DNA from: DASUSH01 sp036375215
GTDB lineage: Bacteria; Actinomycetota; Thermoleophilia; Solirubrobacterales; 70-9
Direction of reading: 5' to 3'
NCBI GenBank assembly: GCA_036375215.1
Contig: DASUSH010000055.1
Location: 1-20,272, forward strand
DNA length: 20,272 bases
Shown here: positions 1 through 6,640 of the stretch, piece after piece
Numbering within the stretch: position 1 is the first letter of the stretch
Layout of the letters: each line of letters begins with the position of its first letter
Translations under genes and position numbers: made by a program
Notes under the pieces: generated by a model
The model's input: the letters and a program-made list of their open reading frames with translations, nothing else
Databases searched by the model: none
What the model was told of the DNA's origin: nothing

Positions 1-832
1 GATCGATCCACGCCTCGTTCGTGGGAGCGTTCAGGACGCGGTCCGGGGAGCCGTCGTTCCCCCGGTTCATGATGTTCATCAGGAAGGCCTCGGCCATGTT
101 GCCGATCGTGCGGGTGCTCGCCACGGTCTCCTTCGCGGCGACGACGGCACGGGTCAGGCCGCGCGCCAGGACCTTCTGGTACTCCTCGGACTTGCCCTCC
201 GCGCGGATGTACTCCCACCAGCTGACGTTCTCCCACTGCCCGTAGCGGCGCTCGTCGCTGGAGGTCAGGAAGACCATCAGGCGGTTCACGAAGAACTCGA
301 TCTCGTCCGGCCCCAGGCCCTGCTGCTTTGCGAACTCCTCGACCAGGATCGCCTGCATGCCCTCGGGCGAAGACGCCTCGGTGGGGCTGGGGGCGACTCC
401 GAAGACGGTCCCGTCCGGCCGGCCCTCGGTCCTGGGCGAGATCGTCTCGGTGGCGTCCTCGAGGTTGTCGTGCACCCCGTTCGCGTTGCCGGGGAACGGG
501 ATCCGGCGCATCGAGTCGGGCACGTGGTGGTAGAAGCCGGGGAAGAACCGGAAGCCGTGCTCGCCCGGCAGCCCGCGGCGCCCGCCGGCGGCGCTGCGGG
601 GGACGTCCATCGAGCGGGCCTTGCCGCCGAGCGCCTTGCGCTCGTAGACCGTCACCTCGAAGCCGCGCTCGACGAGCTCGTGCGCCGCGGCGAGGCCGGC
701 CATGCCCCCGCCGAGGACGGCGACGCCGCGTCCCCTGCCGGCGGCGCGGGCGATCGCGGGGAGGGGTGAGCCCGCGAGCGCCAGGCCGGCGCCGGCGGCG
801 GCGCCGTTGCGCAGCAGCTCGCGCCGCGACAT
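1..832 (-). CDS. FAD-dependent oxidoreductase with Tat-type signal (3' end outside window)
   Basis: This is the N-terminal 277 residues of a flavoprotein of the amine oxidase / phytoene desaturase superfamily; the C-terminus lies beyond base 1. Residues 1-32 look like a twin-arginine signal: MSRRELLRNG fits S/T-R-R-x-L-L, followed by an Ala/Leu-rich stretch and an ARA-type cleavage region. The FAD-binding Rossmann start follows, with GGGMAG at 41-46, an acidic residue in YERK (E64), then GGKARS (69-74) and GEHGFRFFPG (90-99), the pattern of hydroxysqualene-dehydroxylase- and carotenoid-desaturase-like oxidoreductases. The substrate cannot be told. An AGAGGGGA Shine-Dalgarno lies just before the ATG. 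It is divergent from a TetR gene and shares a palindrome-bearing promoter with it, so it is the probable target of that repressor. An exported FAD enzyme would be folded before Tat transport. Confidence 0.85.
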   Translation of the reverse strand, partial: MSRRELLRNGAAAGAGLALAGSPLPAIARAAGRGRGVAVLGGGMAGLAAAHELVERGFEVTVYERKALGGKARSMDVPRSAAGGRRGLPGEHGFRFFPGFYHHVPDSMRRIPFPGNANGVHDNLEDATETISPRTEGRPDGTVFGVAPSPTEASSPEGMQAILVEEFAKQQGLGPDEIEFFVNRLMVFLTSSDERRYGQWENVSWWEYIRAEGKSEEYQKVLARGLTRAVVAAKETVASTRTIGNMAEAFLMNIMNRGNDGSPDRVLNAPTNEAWID

Positions 833-861
833 TCCCCTCTCGTGCCTCGCCCCTCGCAAGG

Positions 862-892
862 TTCGGACAATATGTCAGACACTGTGTCCGAA
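862..892. promoter_or_regulatory. 31-bp palindromic TetR-type operator
   Basis: The arms TTCGGACA (862-869) and TGTCCGAA (885-892) are perfect 8-bp inverted repeats. A second, inner inverted repeat, TGTC (873-876) and GACA (878-881), shares the same centre at base 877. The site lies between two divergent genes and covers the spacer and -10 of the minus-strand promoter. It also reaches the -35 zone of the tetR promoter. Autoregulation plus control of the oxidoreductase is inferred. Confidence 0.75.
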
Positions 893-898
893 TGTCAA
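869..898 (-). promoter_or_regulatory. Promoter of the FAD oxidoreductase
   Basis: On the minus strand there is a perfect -35 TTGACA (898-893), an 18-nt spacer and a -10-like CATATT (874-869). The palindrome at 862-892 fills the spacer and covers the -10. A bound repressor would therefore exclude RNA polymerase. Confidence 0.55.
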
Positions 899-908
899 CC
901 GGGAGCTG

Positions 909-914
909 TACAGT
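909..914 (+). promoter_or_regulatory. -10 box of the divergent tetR, leaderless arrangement
   Basis: TACAGT (TAnnnT) is followed by exactly 8 nt and then ATG at 923. No Shine-Dalgarno precedes that ATG. The same spacing recurs at five other genes in the window and supports 923 as the true start. Confidence 0.5.
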
Positions 915-922
915 CCCGACCG

Positions 923-1564
923 ATGCCGACCGTGACGAAGCCGCGAGCGAGCGGGCGCCGGCGCCGCGAGGCGATCGAGGCCGAGGTCCTGCGCGCCGTC
1001 GAGAAGCTGATGGCCGAGGGCCACTCCTATACCGAGATCCCCGTGCAGCGGATCGCGGAGGAGGCCGGGATCGCCCGCTCGACGTTCTACGTCCACTTCC
1101 CGGACAAGGCGCAGCTCCTGATCCGGATGGCGGACATCGCGACCCGCGATCTCTTCAGCGCCGCCGAGGGATGGTGGAAGGGAGACCATCGCGGCGGACC
1201 CGAAAGGGTCGCGGCGACGATGGATTTGATGATCGCCGGCTTCCGCGAGCACGACCGGGTCCTGCTGGCGCTGGTCGAGCTCGCCGGCTACGAGCCCGAG
1301 GTGGCGCGGTACTGGAACGAGCGCGTCGCCGCGTTCATAGCGGTCGTCGGCGCGCGCCTCGACGTGCTGGCGCGCGCGGGCGAGGTGAGCCCGGCGATGG
1401 ACACGGCGTCGACGGCGGCCGTGCTCACCTGGATGGTCGAGCGGTCGATCGCCCAGCACGTGCTCGAGAACCCCGACCCGGCGGGGGACGGCGAGTTCGC
1501 CGCGACCCTCGCCAGAGCGATCTGGCTCACGACCTTCGGCGACGCGCGTCAACCGTCGGACTGA
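923..1564 (+). CDS. TetR/AcrR-family transcriptional regulator
   Basis: A 213-residue DNA-binding repressor of usual TetR length. A basic N-terminal tail (residues 7-16) precedes helix 1. The helix-turn-helix spans about 38-60 (VQRIAEEAGIARSTFYVHFP), a textbook TetR recognition segment. The C-terminal ligand domain is not recognisable to a specific subclass. I chose ATG 923 over the upstream ATG at 842 because the longer form would begin inside the palindromic operator, and 923 sits 8 nt after a TAnnnT box. The gene is divergent from the FAD oxidoreductase and probably controls it and itself through 862-892. Its 3' end overlaps the convergent DUF998 gene by 16 bp. Confidence 0.88.
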   Translation: MPTVTKPRASGRRRREAIEAEVLRAVEKLMAEGHSYTEIPVQRIAEEAGIARSTFYVHFPDKAQLLIRMADIATRDLFSAAEGWWKGDHRGGPERVAATMDLMIAGFREHDRVLLALVELAGYEPEVARYWNERVAAFIAVVGARLDVLARAGEVSPAMDTASTAAVLTWMVERSIAQHVLENPDPAGDGEFAATLARAIWLTTFGDARQPSD

Positions 1565-2160
1565 CGAAGCGCCTCCGCCGCGTACCAGGCATAGGCGATC
1601 AGGAAGATCGCTCGCTGGAGTATCCCGTCGGCCTCGCCCCAGATCGACATGGAGATCGGTAGCGCGACCCCGGCGACGGCGATCGCGATCACGTCGAGCG
1701 CGAGGGCGGAGACGCCGTTCCTGCCTCGCGTCAAGCTCACCGCGAGCACACCGAAGGCGAAGGAAAGGCCCACCCCGGTCGAGGCGATCGAGTGGAGATC
1801 GTCCTCGGTCCGATCGAAGCCGGCGCCTTGCTCCCAGGGACGCGTGGAGAAGGCGGCCGTCGCGATCATGAGCGCTCCGAACGAGAGATGAAGAGCCATT
1901 CCCCAGGACCCCCATGAGGCGCGCTTCAGCACCGCCAACCAGATCACGGCCAAGCCGAGCAGAAGGAAGCCGAGCCGCGCCAGCCACGCGCCGTCCACGC
2001 CCTGGGCTGCCGATTCACTCGTCGTGTGCGATGTCCAGGAATAGGTATCCGGCATGAGCGTCGGGGCAAGGGCAATCGACGCGGCCGAGAGGGCGAGGAG
2101 AACCAAGACGCAGGCACCGGCCTTGACGCGGGGTCCGCGTCTCTCTCCTCCGGAGAGCAT
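1549..2160 (-). CDS. DUF998 family membrane protein
   Basis: A 203-residue integral membrane protein with six predicted hydrophobic segments at about 14-33, 62-78, 88-104, 125-143, 150-171 and 182-198. The loop after the first segment, MPDTYSWTSHTTSESAAQG, is the aromatic/Ser/Thr-rich signature expected of DUF998 (a YSW...SE...G pattern). DDLHSIAS at about 120-127 matches the conserved Asp/His-containing loop before the fourth helix. The function of DUF998 is unknown. It lies downstream of, and in the same direction as, the R2lox-tetR pair, but a short hairpin separates them. The 3' end overlaps the convergent tetR, so the two messages are antisense over their last codons. Confidence 0.8.
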   Translation of the reverse strand: MLSGGERRGPRVKAGACVLVLLALSAASIALAPTLMPDTYSWTSHTTSESAAQGVDGAWLARLGFLLLGLAVIWLAVLKRASWGSWGMALHLSFGALMIATAAFSTRPWEQGAGFDRTEDDLHSIASTGVGLSFAFGVLAVSLTRGRNGVSALALDVIAIAVAGVALPISMSIWGEADGILQRAIFLIAYAWYAAEALRQSDG

Positions 2161-2166
2161 CGGATC

Positions 2167-2182
2167 GCTCGGGAGGCCGAGC
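2167..2182 (-). terminator. Hairpin between tetR and the DUF998 gene
   Basis: GCTCGG and CCGAGC form a perfect 6-bp stem with a 4-nt loop. It begins at the last base of the tetR stop codon and ends 7 nt before the DUF998 start. There is no U-tract. It could be a weak terminator or simply a structure over the DUF998 leader. Confidence 0.3.
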
Positions 2183-2796
2183 TAGCCGCGGATCGCCGCC
2201 GGCGCGGTCGCCTCGAAGATCCGGCGGGCCTGCTCGAGGGCCGGCGTGGCGCCGCGGTCGAGGTGCTCGAGCGCGAGGCCCTCGATGCCGGCGACGAGGT
2301 AAACCGCGGCCGCCTCGAGCCCGCCCTCGGGCGGGGGGTCGTCGAGACCGCGCATGAGCTCGGTGAGCGTCGCGCGGAAGCCGACCTTGGTCTCGGCCAT
2401 GATCTCGCTCACCTCCGGCTCGACGACCGACTGCGAGGCGAGGTCGAAGTAGACGCGCTGGATCCCGGGATCCGCGTCGATCACGCTCCAGACGCCGGCC
2501 GTGAGCCCGCGGACGAGCTCGTCGGCGGACGCCGGCTCGCCGACCTCAGCCAGCACCTCGGCGATCAGCACCTCGGAGACCTGGCGGGCGACCGCGGCGA
2601 CGAGCCCCTGCTTGGAGCCGAAGTGGTAGGCGATCAGGCCCTTGTTCTGCCCCGAGGCCGCCGCGACCTTGGCCGTCGTGAGGCCGGCGTAGCCGTCGCG
2701 CTTCAAGACGTCGAGGGCGCCCTCGCGGATCCGCTCCCGGGCCCCCGTCGAGGGCCGCCCCGGCCGGACCCGCGCGGTTGCCGCCGCCGCGCTCAC
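2182..2796 (-). CDS. TetR-family regulator coupled to the R2-like oxidase gene
   Basis: A 204-residue TetR protein. Helix-turn-helix residues fall at about 38-60 (TTAKVAAASGQNKGLIAYHF), followed by the GSKQGLVAAVA helix usual after TetR HTHs. It starts with GTG at 2796, overlapping the oxidase stop codon in a GTGA arrangement that suggests translational coupling, so regulator and oxidase are made from one message. A longer open frame continues upstream inside the oxidase gene but is only its shadow. An 18-bp imperfect palindrome between the -35 and -10 of this operon is the likely site of autorepression. The mycobacterial R2lox gene Rv0233 also sits next to a TetR-type regulator gene, Rv0232 (recalled, not checked), which fits a dedicated regulator. 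Confidence 0.88.
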   Translation of the reverse strand: MSAAAATARVRPGRPSTGARERIREGALDVLKRDGYAGLTTAKVAAASGQNKGLIAYHFGSKQGLVAAVARQVSEVLIAEVLAEVGEPASADELVRGLTAGVWSVIDADPGIQRVYFDLASQSVVEPEVSEIMAETKVGFRATLTELMRGLDDPPPEGGLEAAAVYLVAGIEGLALEHLDRGATPALEQARRIFEATAPAAIRG

Positions 2797-3773
2797 GCGG
2801 GGGTCGGCGCGGCGATCGGCTCCATGCCCATCGCCGCGAGCTTCTTCGAGAGCGACTTCATCGCGTACTCGAAGATGTCCGTGGAGCGATAGCCGAACGG
2901 CGTGTCGAAGTCGAAGCGGTTCTCGAGCCACGCCGGGGAGAAGGCGAGCACGCCGACCGGGATCGTCTCCTCGAGCGTCGTGCGGACGATCTCCTTGTAG
3001 CGCTGGTCTTCCTTGATCGCGTCGGCGAGGAACTTGACGCCGAAGCCGACGTGGCGCGACTCGTCGCGGTTCACGTGCGTGAAGCCGTCCCGGAAGCCGG
3101 GCAGCCAGTCGCGGTCCTTGAGCGTGCGCAGCAGGAACCGGGCCCCCGTCAGGGCGAGGGTGCCCTCGATCACGATCATGTAGACGGTGACCCCGCGGAC
3201 GAGGGCCTCCATGTCGGACGGGTCCTTGCGGAGCGTCTCGGCGCAGTCGTGCAGGATGCCGTCGAAGAGCTGCTTGAAGTCCTCGTTCACGTGCTGGCGC
3301 TGGATCCGCAGGTTCTCGTCGATCGTCTCCGCGGTCGAGCCGACCACCTCGCGGTAGAAGCGGTCGAAGAAGACGCAGTGGCGCGCCTCGTCGGCGATCT
3401 GGGAGGCGAGGAAGATCCGCTGGTCGTTGGTGGGGGCGGCGATCGCGAACGGCAGGAGCTCGGTCGTCACCCGCTCCTCGCCGAGGAAGAACTCGGAGAG
3501 GAAGAAGAGCATCCAGCGCCGCTCCTCGTCGGTGAAGAAGCCGGGGTCCTGCCACTGCTCGGCATCGCGGGAGAAGTCGAAGGCCTCCGAGCTCCAGCCC
3601 TGGCGCTCCCAGCGGGAGATCAGCTTGCGGTAGGAGGGGGCGGCCTCGACGATCCGGTCGAGCCCGGCCATCACCTTGTCGATGTCGCCGTCGAGGAGGA
3701 CGTCGAGGGCGCCGCCGCCCGTGTCGCTGCCCGCCCCGTTCTGCCCGCCCATGCTGCCGTTCGTGCTCGCCAT
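2793..3773 (-). CDS. R2-like ligand-binding oxidase (R2lox) / ribonucleotide reductase R2 superfamily
   Basis: A 326-residue ferritin-like dimetal-carboxylate protein. Metal ligands follow the R2 pattern: E99 (LGEERV), E129xxH132 (DEARH), E203 (VIEGT) and E238xxH241 (DESRH). Two further residues fit R2lox rather than a true R2. V102 lies three residues after E99, and Y198 lies five before E203, the positions of the Val-Tyr ether crosslink in Mn/Fe R2lox proteins. The radical tyrosine expected four residues after the helix-C His is F136. From memory, the helix segments GEExVT, DEARH and EGTLALTG also resemble Mycobacterium Rv0233. R2lox proteins bind a fatty-acid-like ligand and their substrate is unknown. 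ATG 3773 is preceded by GGGAGAG at good spacing; longer starts run through the promoter. No NrdE/NrdA gene is nearby, which argues against a role in deoxynucleotide synthesis. Confidence 0.8.
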   Translation of the reverse strand: MASTNGSMGGQNGAGSDTGGGALDVLLDGDIDKVMAGLDRIVEAAPSYRKLISRWERQGWSSEAFDFSRDAEQWQDPGFFTDEERRWMLFFLSEFFLGEERVTTELLPFAIAAPTNDQRIFLASQIADEARHCVFFDRFYREVVGSTAETIDENLRIQRQHVNEDFKQLFDGILHDCAETLRKDPSDMEALVRGVTVYMIVIEGTLALTGARFLLRTLKDRDWLPGFRDGFTHVNRDESRHVGFGVKFLADAIKEDQRYKEIVRTTLEETIPVGVLAFSPAWLENRFDFDTPFGYRSTDIFEYAMKSLSKKLAAMGMEPIAAPTPA

Positions 3774-3810
3774 TCGTGGTCTCTCCCGTCCTAGCTTGCG
3801 GTCGGGGAAG

Positions 3811-3839
3811 ATATTAACCGGTCGATCAATAAATATCAA
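3811..3839 (-). promoter_or_regulatory. Promoter of the R2lox-tetR operon
   Basis: On the minus strand, -35 TTGATA (3839-3834), a 17-nt spacer and -10 TAATAT (3816-3811) stand in an AT-rich island within otherwise GC-rich DNA. A Shine-Dalgarno-bearing leader of about 30 nt follows before ATG 3773. Confidence 0.65.
3813..3830. promoter_or_regulatory. Imperfect 18-bp TetR-type operator inside the R2lox promoter
   Basis: ATTAACCGGTCGATCAAT is an imperfect dyad: its halves match at six of nine positions. It occupies the spacer and part of the -10 of the promoter, the usual place for a TetR autorepressor. The assignment to the co-encoded TetR is inferred. Confidence 0.5.
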
Positions 3840-3972
3840 CTCGCCGCCGCCCGCGACGGGGCGCGTCGAGCGTCTCTGGGCGACCACCGGCTTGACAAAG
3901 CGCTTTCCGACCTTTCCACCATGAATTAGGCACCGCGCGCACTTGCAGGGATATTTGTCACACTGACTGTCG

Positions 3973-5082
3973 ATGGCGCCGGTTTCAGACGAGGACCTAC
4001 ATGAGCTGGAGTCACGTCAGGACCCGCGCCTCCTTCGCGCTCTCGACGTAGTCGCGCCCGGCACCGCCCTGCGCGAGGGCATCGACAACATCGTCTACTC
4101 GCGGACCGGCGGCCTGATCGTGATCGGCGAGCCCGAGGAGATCTCGTTCCTGTTCTCGGGCGGGATCCGGCTCGACATCGACTACACGCCGGCCCTGCTC
4201 TACCAGGTCGCCAAGATGGACGGGGCGATCATCCTCGACCCCGACGGGAAGAAGCTCTCCTGGTCGAACGTCCAGCTCATGCCCGATCCGACGATCCTCT
4301 CGATGGAGACGGGCACCCGCCACCGCACCGCCGAGCGCGTCTCGAAGCAGACCAAGGCGCTCGTGATCGCGATCTCCTCCCGTCGCGACGTCGTCTCGCT
4401 CTACCTCGAAGGGATGAAGTACATCCTTCAGGACATCCCGACGGTGCTCTCGAAGGCGAACCAGGGCCTCGCCACGCTCGAGAAGTACCGCGCCCGCCTC
4501 GACCAGGTCTCGTCGCGCCTGTTCGCGCTCGAGTTCGAGGGCGGCGGCGTCCTCTACGACGTGCTCTCGGTGCTGCAGCGAGCCGAGCTCGTGACGCGGA
4601 TGGCGGCCGAGGTGGAGCGCTACATCATCGAGCTGGGCTCCGAGGGCCGGCTGATCGAGATGCAGCTGGAGGAGACCGTCGTCGGCGTCATGTCCGACCG
4701 CGCCGCCCTCGTGCGCGACTACATCAACGTGGATGCCGAGGACACGGTCGAGACCGCGCTCGGTGAGATCGCGCGGCTCCCGCACGCCGACCTCCTCGAC
4801 TTCGGCCGCCTCGCCGAGCTGCTCGGCTACGACCGCAAGATGAACACGCTCGACTTTCCCGTTGCCCCTCGCGGTTACCGGGCGCTGGGACGCATCCCGC
4901 GCCTGCCGCGACTCGTCAGCCAGAAGATCATCCGCGCTCTCGGTGGCCTCGAGGAGATCCTCGCCGCCGGCGACGAGGAGTTGGCCGCGATCGACGGGGT
5001 GGGAGAGACCCGCGCGAAGGACATCCGAGAGGGCCTTCGCCGACTGCAGGAGGTCGACGTCGTCGACCGCTACCTGATCTGA
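3973..5082 (+). CDS. disA: DNA integrity scanning diadenylate cyclase DisA
   Basis: A 369-residue protein of normal DisA length. It makes c-di-AMP from two ATP and scans DNA for lesions as an octamer. The N-terminal DAC domain carries DGA (83-85, in KMDGAIILD) and RHRTAERVSKQT (116-127, the RHR motif). Both are needed for ATP binding and cyclisation and both are intact. A central helical linker spans about 150-290. The C-terminal helix-hairpin-helix domain (about 310-369) includes LGGLEEILAAGDEELAAIDG and GVGETRAKDIREGL. The ATG at 3973 is the first good start; I see no clear Shine-Dalgarno. The 199-bp gap upstream contains a TTGACA at 3892-3897 but no convincing -10 at the right distance. 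carD follows 64 bp downstream. In many Gram-positives radA precedes disA; here the neighbour is the R2lox operon. Confidence 0.97.
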   Translation: MAPVSDEDLHELESRQDPRLLRALDVVAPGTALREGIDNIVYSRTGGLIVIGEPEEISFLFSGGIRLDIDYTPALLYQVAKMDGAIILDPDGKKLSWSNVQLMPDPTILSMETGTRHRTAERVSKQTKALVIAISSRRDVVSLYLEGMKYILQDIPTVLSKANQGLATLEKYRARLDQVSSRLFALEFEGGGVLYDVLSVLQRAELVTRMAAEVERYIIELGSEGRLIEMQLEETVVGVMSDRAALVRDYINVDAEDTVETALGEIARLPHADLLDFGRLAELLGYDRKMNTLDFPVAPRGYRALGRIPRLPRLVSQKIIRALGGLEEILAAGDEELAAIDGVGETRAKDIREGLRRLQEVDVVDRYLI

Positions 5083-5135
5083 CCGGCGGACCGACCGCCA
5101 GGGACGGCGGCCGCACCAACCACGTCAAACACAAC

Positions 5136-5149
5136 AGGAGGCAGCAATC
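5136..5149 (+). promoter_or_regulatory. Perfect Shine-Dalgarno in front of an ATC start codon (carD)
   Basis: AGGAGG (5136-5141) is followed by 5 nt and then ATC (5147-5149). Codons after ATC read Ser-Thr-Thr-Thr-Glu, a common N-terminus. No ATG, GTG or TTG occurs in frame until 5180, which has only a poorly spaced purine run. Confidence 0.55.
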
Positions 5150-5725
5150 AGTACCACCACAGAGGTAACCGAAGAGGAGATGGACACCGACCTCGAGGTT
5201 GAGGCGCCAGTCTGCAACTTCGAGGTCGGGGACAACGTCGTGTACCCGCACCACGGCGCCGGAGTCGTCTCGAAGAAGGAGACCAAGGAGCTCCTCGGGG
5301 ACAAGCGGGACTACCTGACGATCAAGATCCACCACAACGACATGACCGTGATGGTCCCCTGCGAGAACGCCGGCAAGGCCGGGCTTCGCCGGGTGATCGA
5401 CGGAGACGAGGTCAAGCGCGTCACCGACGTGCTGACCGGGGAGGTCTCCGAGATGCCGAAGAACTGGAATCGCCGGTTCAAGTACAACCGCGAGAAGATC
5501 CGCACCGGCGACGTCTTCGAGCTCGCCGAGGTGGTCCGGAACCTCGCGATCCGCGAGTGGGAGAAGGGGCTCTCGACCGGAGAGAAGCAGATGTACACGC
5601 GCGCGAAGAAGATCCTCGCGTCCGAGTTCATGTACGCGCTCGACAAGGACGAGGAAGGCGCGGAGGAGTATCTCGACGGGCTGCTCGAGGAGCGGTTCGG
5701 CGAGACGGCCGCCGCGACGGCCTAG
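5147..5725 (+). CDS. carD: CarD family transcriptional regulator
   Basis: CarD binds the RNA polymerase beta subunit and stabilises the open promoter complex, especially at rRNA and other strong promoters. Numbered from ATG 5180, the N-terminal Tudor-like RNA-polymerase interaction domain is about 11-70, with FEVGDNVVYPHHGAGVV near its start. The C-terminal helical DNA-binding domain is about 75-170 and includes KNWNRRFKYN with W96 (matching the promoter-wedging Trp of mycobacterial CarD) and TGEKQMYTRAKKILASE. The protein is 181 residues from ATG 5180, or 192 if translation begins at ATC 5147, as the perfect AGGAGG suggests. The acidic tail of about 20 residues is typical. It probably shares a transcript with disA and with ispD, which starts 30 bp downstream. 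Confidence 0.93.
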   Translation: MSTTTEVTEEEMDTDLEVEAPVCNFEVGDNVVYPHHGAGVVSKKETKELLGDKRDYLTIKIHHNDMTVMVPCENAGKAGLRRVIDGDEVKRVTDVLTGEVSEMPKNWNRRFKYNREKIRTGDVFELAEVVRNLAIREWEKGLSTGEKQMYTRAKKILASEFMYALDKDEEGAEEYLDGLLEERFGETAAATA

Positions 5726-5755
5726 ACGGTCCACTGCCGGACCGGCGGCGCCGAG

Positions 5756-6418
5756 GTGAGCGCAACAGCGATCCTCGCCGCCGCCGGCTCCGGTGACCGC
5801 CTCGGGTCCGAGGGCCCGAAGGCGTTCGTGGGGCTCGCCGGCCGGCCGATGCTCGAGTGGTCGCTCGCGGCCCTCGACGCCGCGGAGTCGGTCGGCGAGA
5901 TCCTGGTCGCGATGCCGCCCGGCCACGAGGGCCGACTCGAGTGGCCCGGAGCCCGCGAGGTCCCTGGCGGTAAATCGCGCTCGGAGTCGGTCGCGAACGC
6001 CGCGCAGCACGTCTCGACCGGGCTCGTCGTGGTCCACGACGCGGCCCGCCCGCTCGCGACCCCGGCGCTCTTCGACGAGGTGGTCGCCGCGCTCGGGGCC
6101 GAGCCCGAGGCGGCGGGCGTGATCGCCGCGACCCCGGTCACGGACACGACCAAGGAGGTGCTGGGCGGCCGCGAGGTCCACCGCACCCTCGACCGCTCGA
6201 GCCTCTGGTCGGCACAGACGCCCCAGGGCTTCCGCACGGAAGCGTTGCGCGCGGCGCTCGCCTCGTCCGAGCTCCTCGCCCACGCCTCGGACGACGCGAT
6301 GTTGGTCGAGCGTCGTGGCGGGCGCGTCCTGGTCCACGAGGCGCCTCGGGAGAACCTGAAGGTGACGACGCCGCTCGATCTGCGGCTGGCGGAGATCCTG
6401 CTGGCCGAGCGCGGCTGA
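5756..6418 (+). CDS. ispD: 2-C-methyl-D-erythritol 4-phosphate cytidylyltransferase IspD
   Basis: The enzyme joins MEP and CTP to give CDP-methylerythritol, the third step of the non-mevalonate isoprenoid pathway. The 220 residues are near normal length. The nucleotide-binding start ILAAAGSGDRLGSEGPK (6-22) has R15 and K22 at the catalytic positions. VVVHDAARPL (91-100) supplies the metal-binding Asp, and TPVTDTTKEV plus AQTPQGFR (153-160) are the usual substrate-site motifs. SDDAMLVERRGG and ENLKVTTPLDLRLAE close the fold. The start is GTG 5756 with a weak Shine-Dalgarno. It follows carD by 30 bp and is probably translated from the same message. ispF, its usual partner, lies 2 kb downstream, separated by a DUF389 gene and a PHP phosphatase gene. 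Confidence 0.96.
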   Translation: MSATAILAAAGSGDRLGSEGPKAFVGLAGRPMLEWSLAALDAAESVGEILVAMPPGHEGRLEWPGAREVPGGKSRSESVANAAQHVSTGLVVVHDAARPLATPALFDEVVAALGAEPEAAGVIAATPVTDTTKEVLGGREVHRTLDRSSLWSAQTPQGFRTEALRAALASSELLAHASDDAMLVERRGGRVLVHEAPRENLKVTTPLDLRLAEILLAERG

Positions 6419-6467
6419 TCCCTTGCCAGGCCGTTTGCGGCGGTGAGGCAGGGGTAAGCGGGCGACC

Positions 6468-6620
6468 ATGAGAGCTAACGAGAAGAGCACGAACGAGCAG
6501 CCGCCCGCGACGCGCGAGGTGGACCCGGCGAAGAACCCCGGTCCCCGCGGAAACCAGGACGTCGATCGACGCCGCGTGGACCTCGGTCGCGAGGACCTGG
6601 AGCGCGCCGGCGCGAACTAG
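6468..6620 (+). CDS. Small hydrophilic protein, 50 residues
   Basis: The frame encodes 50 residues rich in Arg, Asp, Glu, Asn and Pro, with no hydrophobic segment and no Cys. It is likely intrinsically disordered. The second half contains PGPRGNQDVDRRRVDLGRED and ends LERAGAN. I have an impression of similar short proteins (PRGN...D-V-D...GREDLE...GN) in other bacteria, but cannot name a family. Third-position GC is high, as in the neighbouring genes, which supports real coding. ATG 6468 lies 7 nt after TAAGCG, a weak -10-like box, and no good Shine-Dalgarno is present. It follows ispD by 49 bp and converges with the DUF389 gene 20 bp further on. Confidence 0.6.
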   Translation: MRANEKSTNEQPPATREVDPAKNPGPRGNQDVDRRRVDLGREDLERAGAN

Positions 6621-6640
6621 GGCAGGGCCGACGGCGCCCG

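Noticed and set aside
842..922. Longer N-terminus of the first TetR, from ATG 842
   Set aside because: The added 27 codons would be encoded by the palindromic operator and promoter, and ATG 923 fits a leaderless start 8 nt after TACAGT.
328..1662. A 444-codon Arg-rich plus-strand frame across the oxidoreductase and tetR
   Set aside because: It crosses two real genes on opposite strands and the operator between them. The composition is almost all Arg, Ala, Gly and Pro, typical of out-of-frame GC-rich DNA.
3774..3887. Longer N-terminus of the R2-like oxidase, from the ATG at 3887
   Set aside because: It would translate the AT-rich promoter and operator. ATG 3773 has a well-spaced GGGAGAG.
3892..3926. 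TTGACA at 3892-3897 as the disA promoter
   Set aside because: No -10-like hexamer lies 16-19 nt downstream; the nearest AT-rich stretch is 23 nt away. The adjoining AAAGCGCTTT palindrome is too short to interpret.
4928..6490. A 520-codon minus-strand frame opposite carD and ispD
   Set aside because: It is the complement of two well-identified genes and shows no domain.
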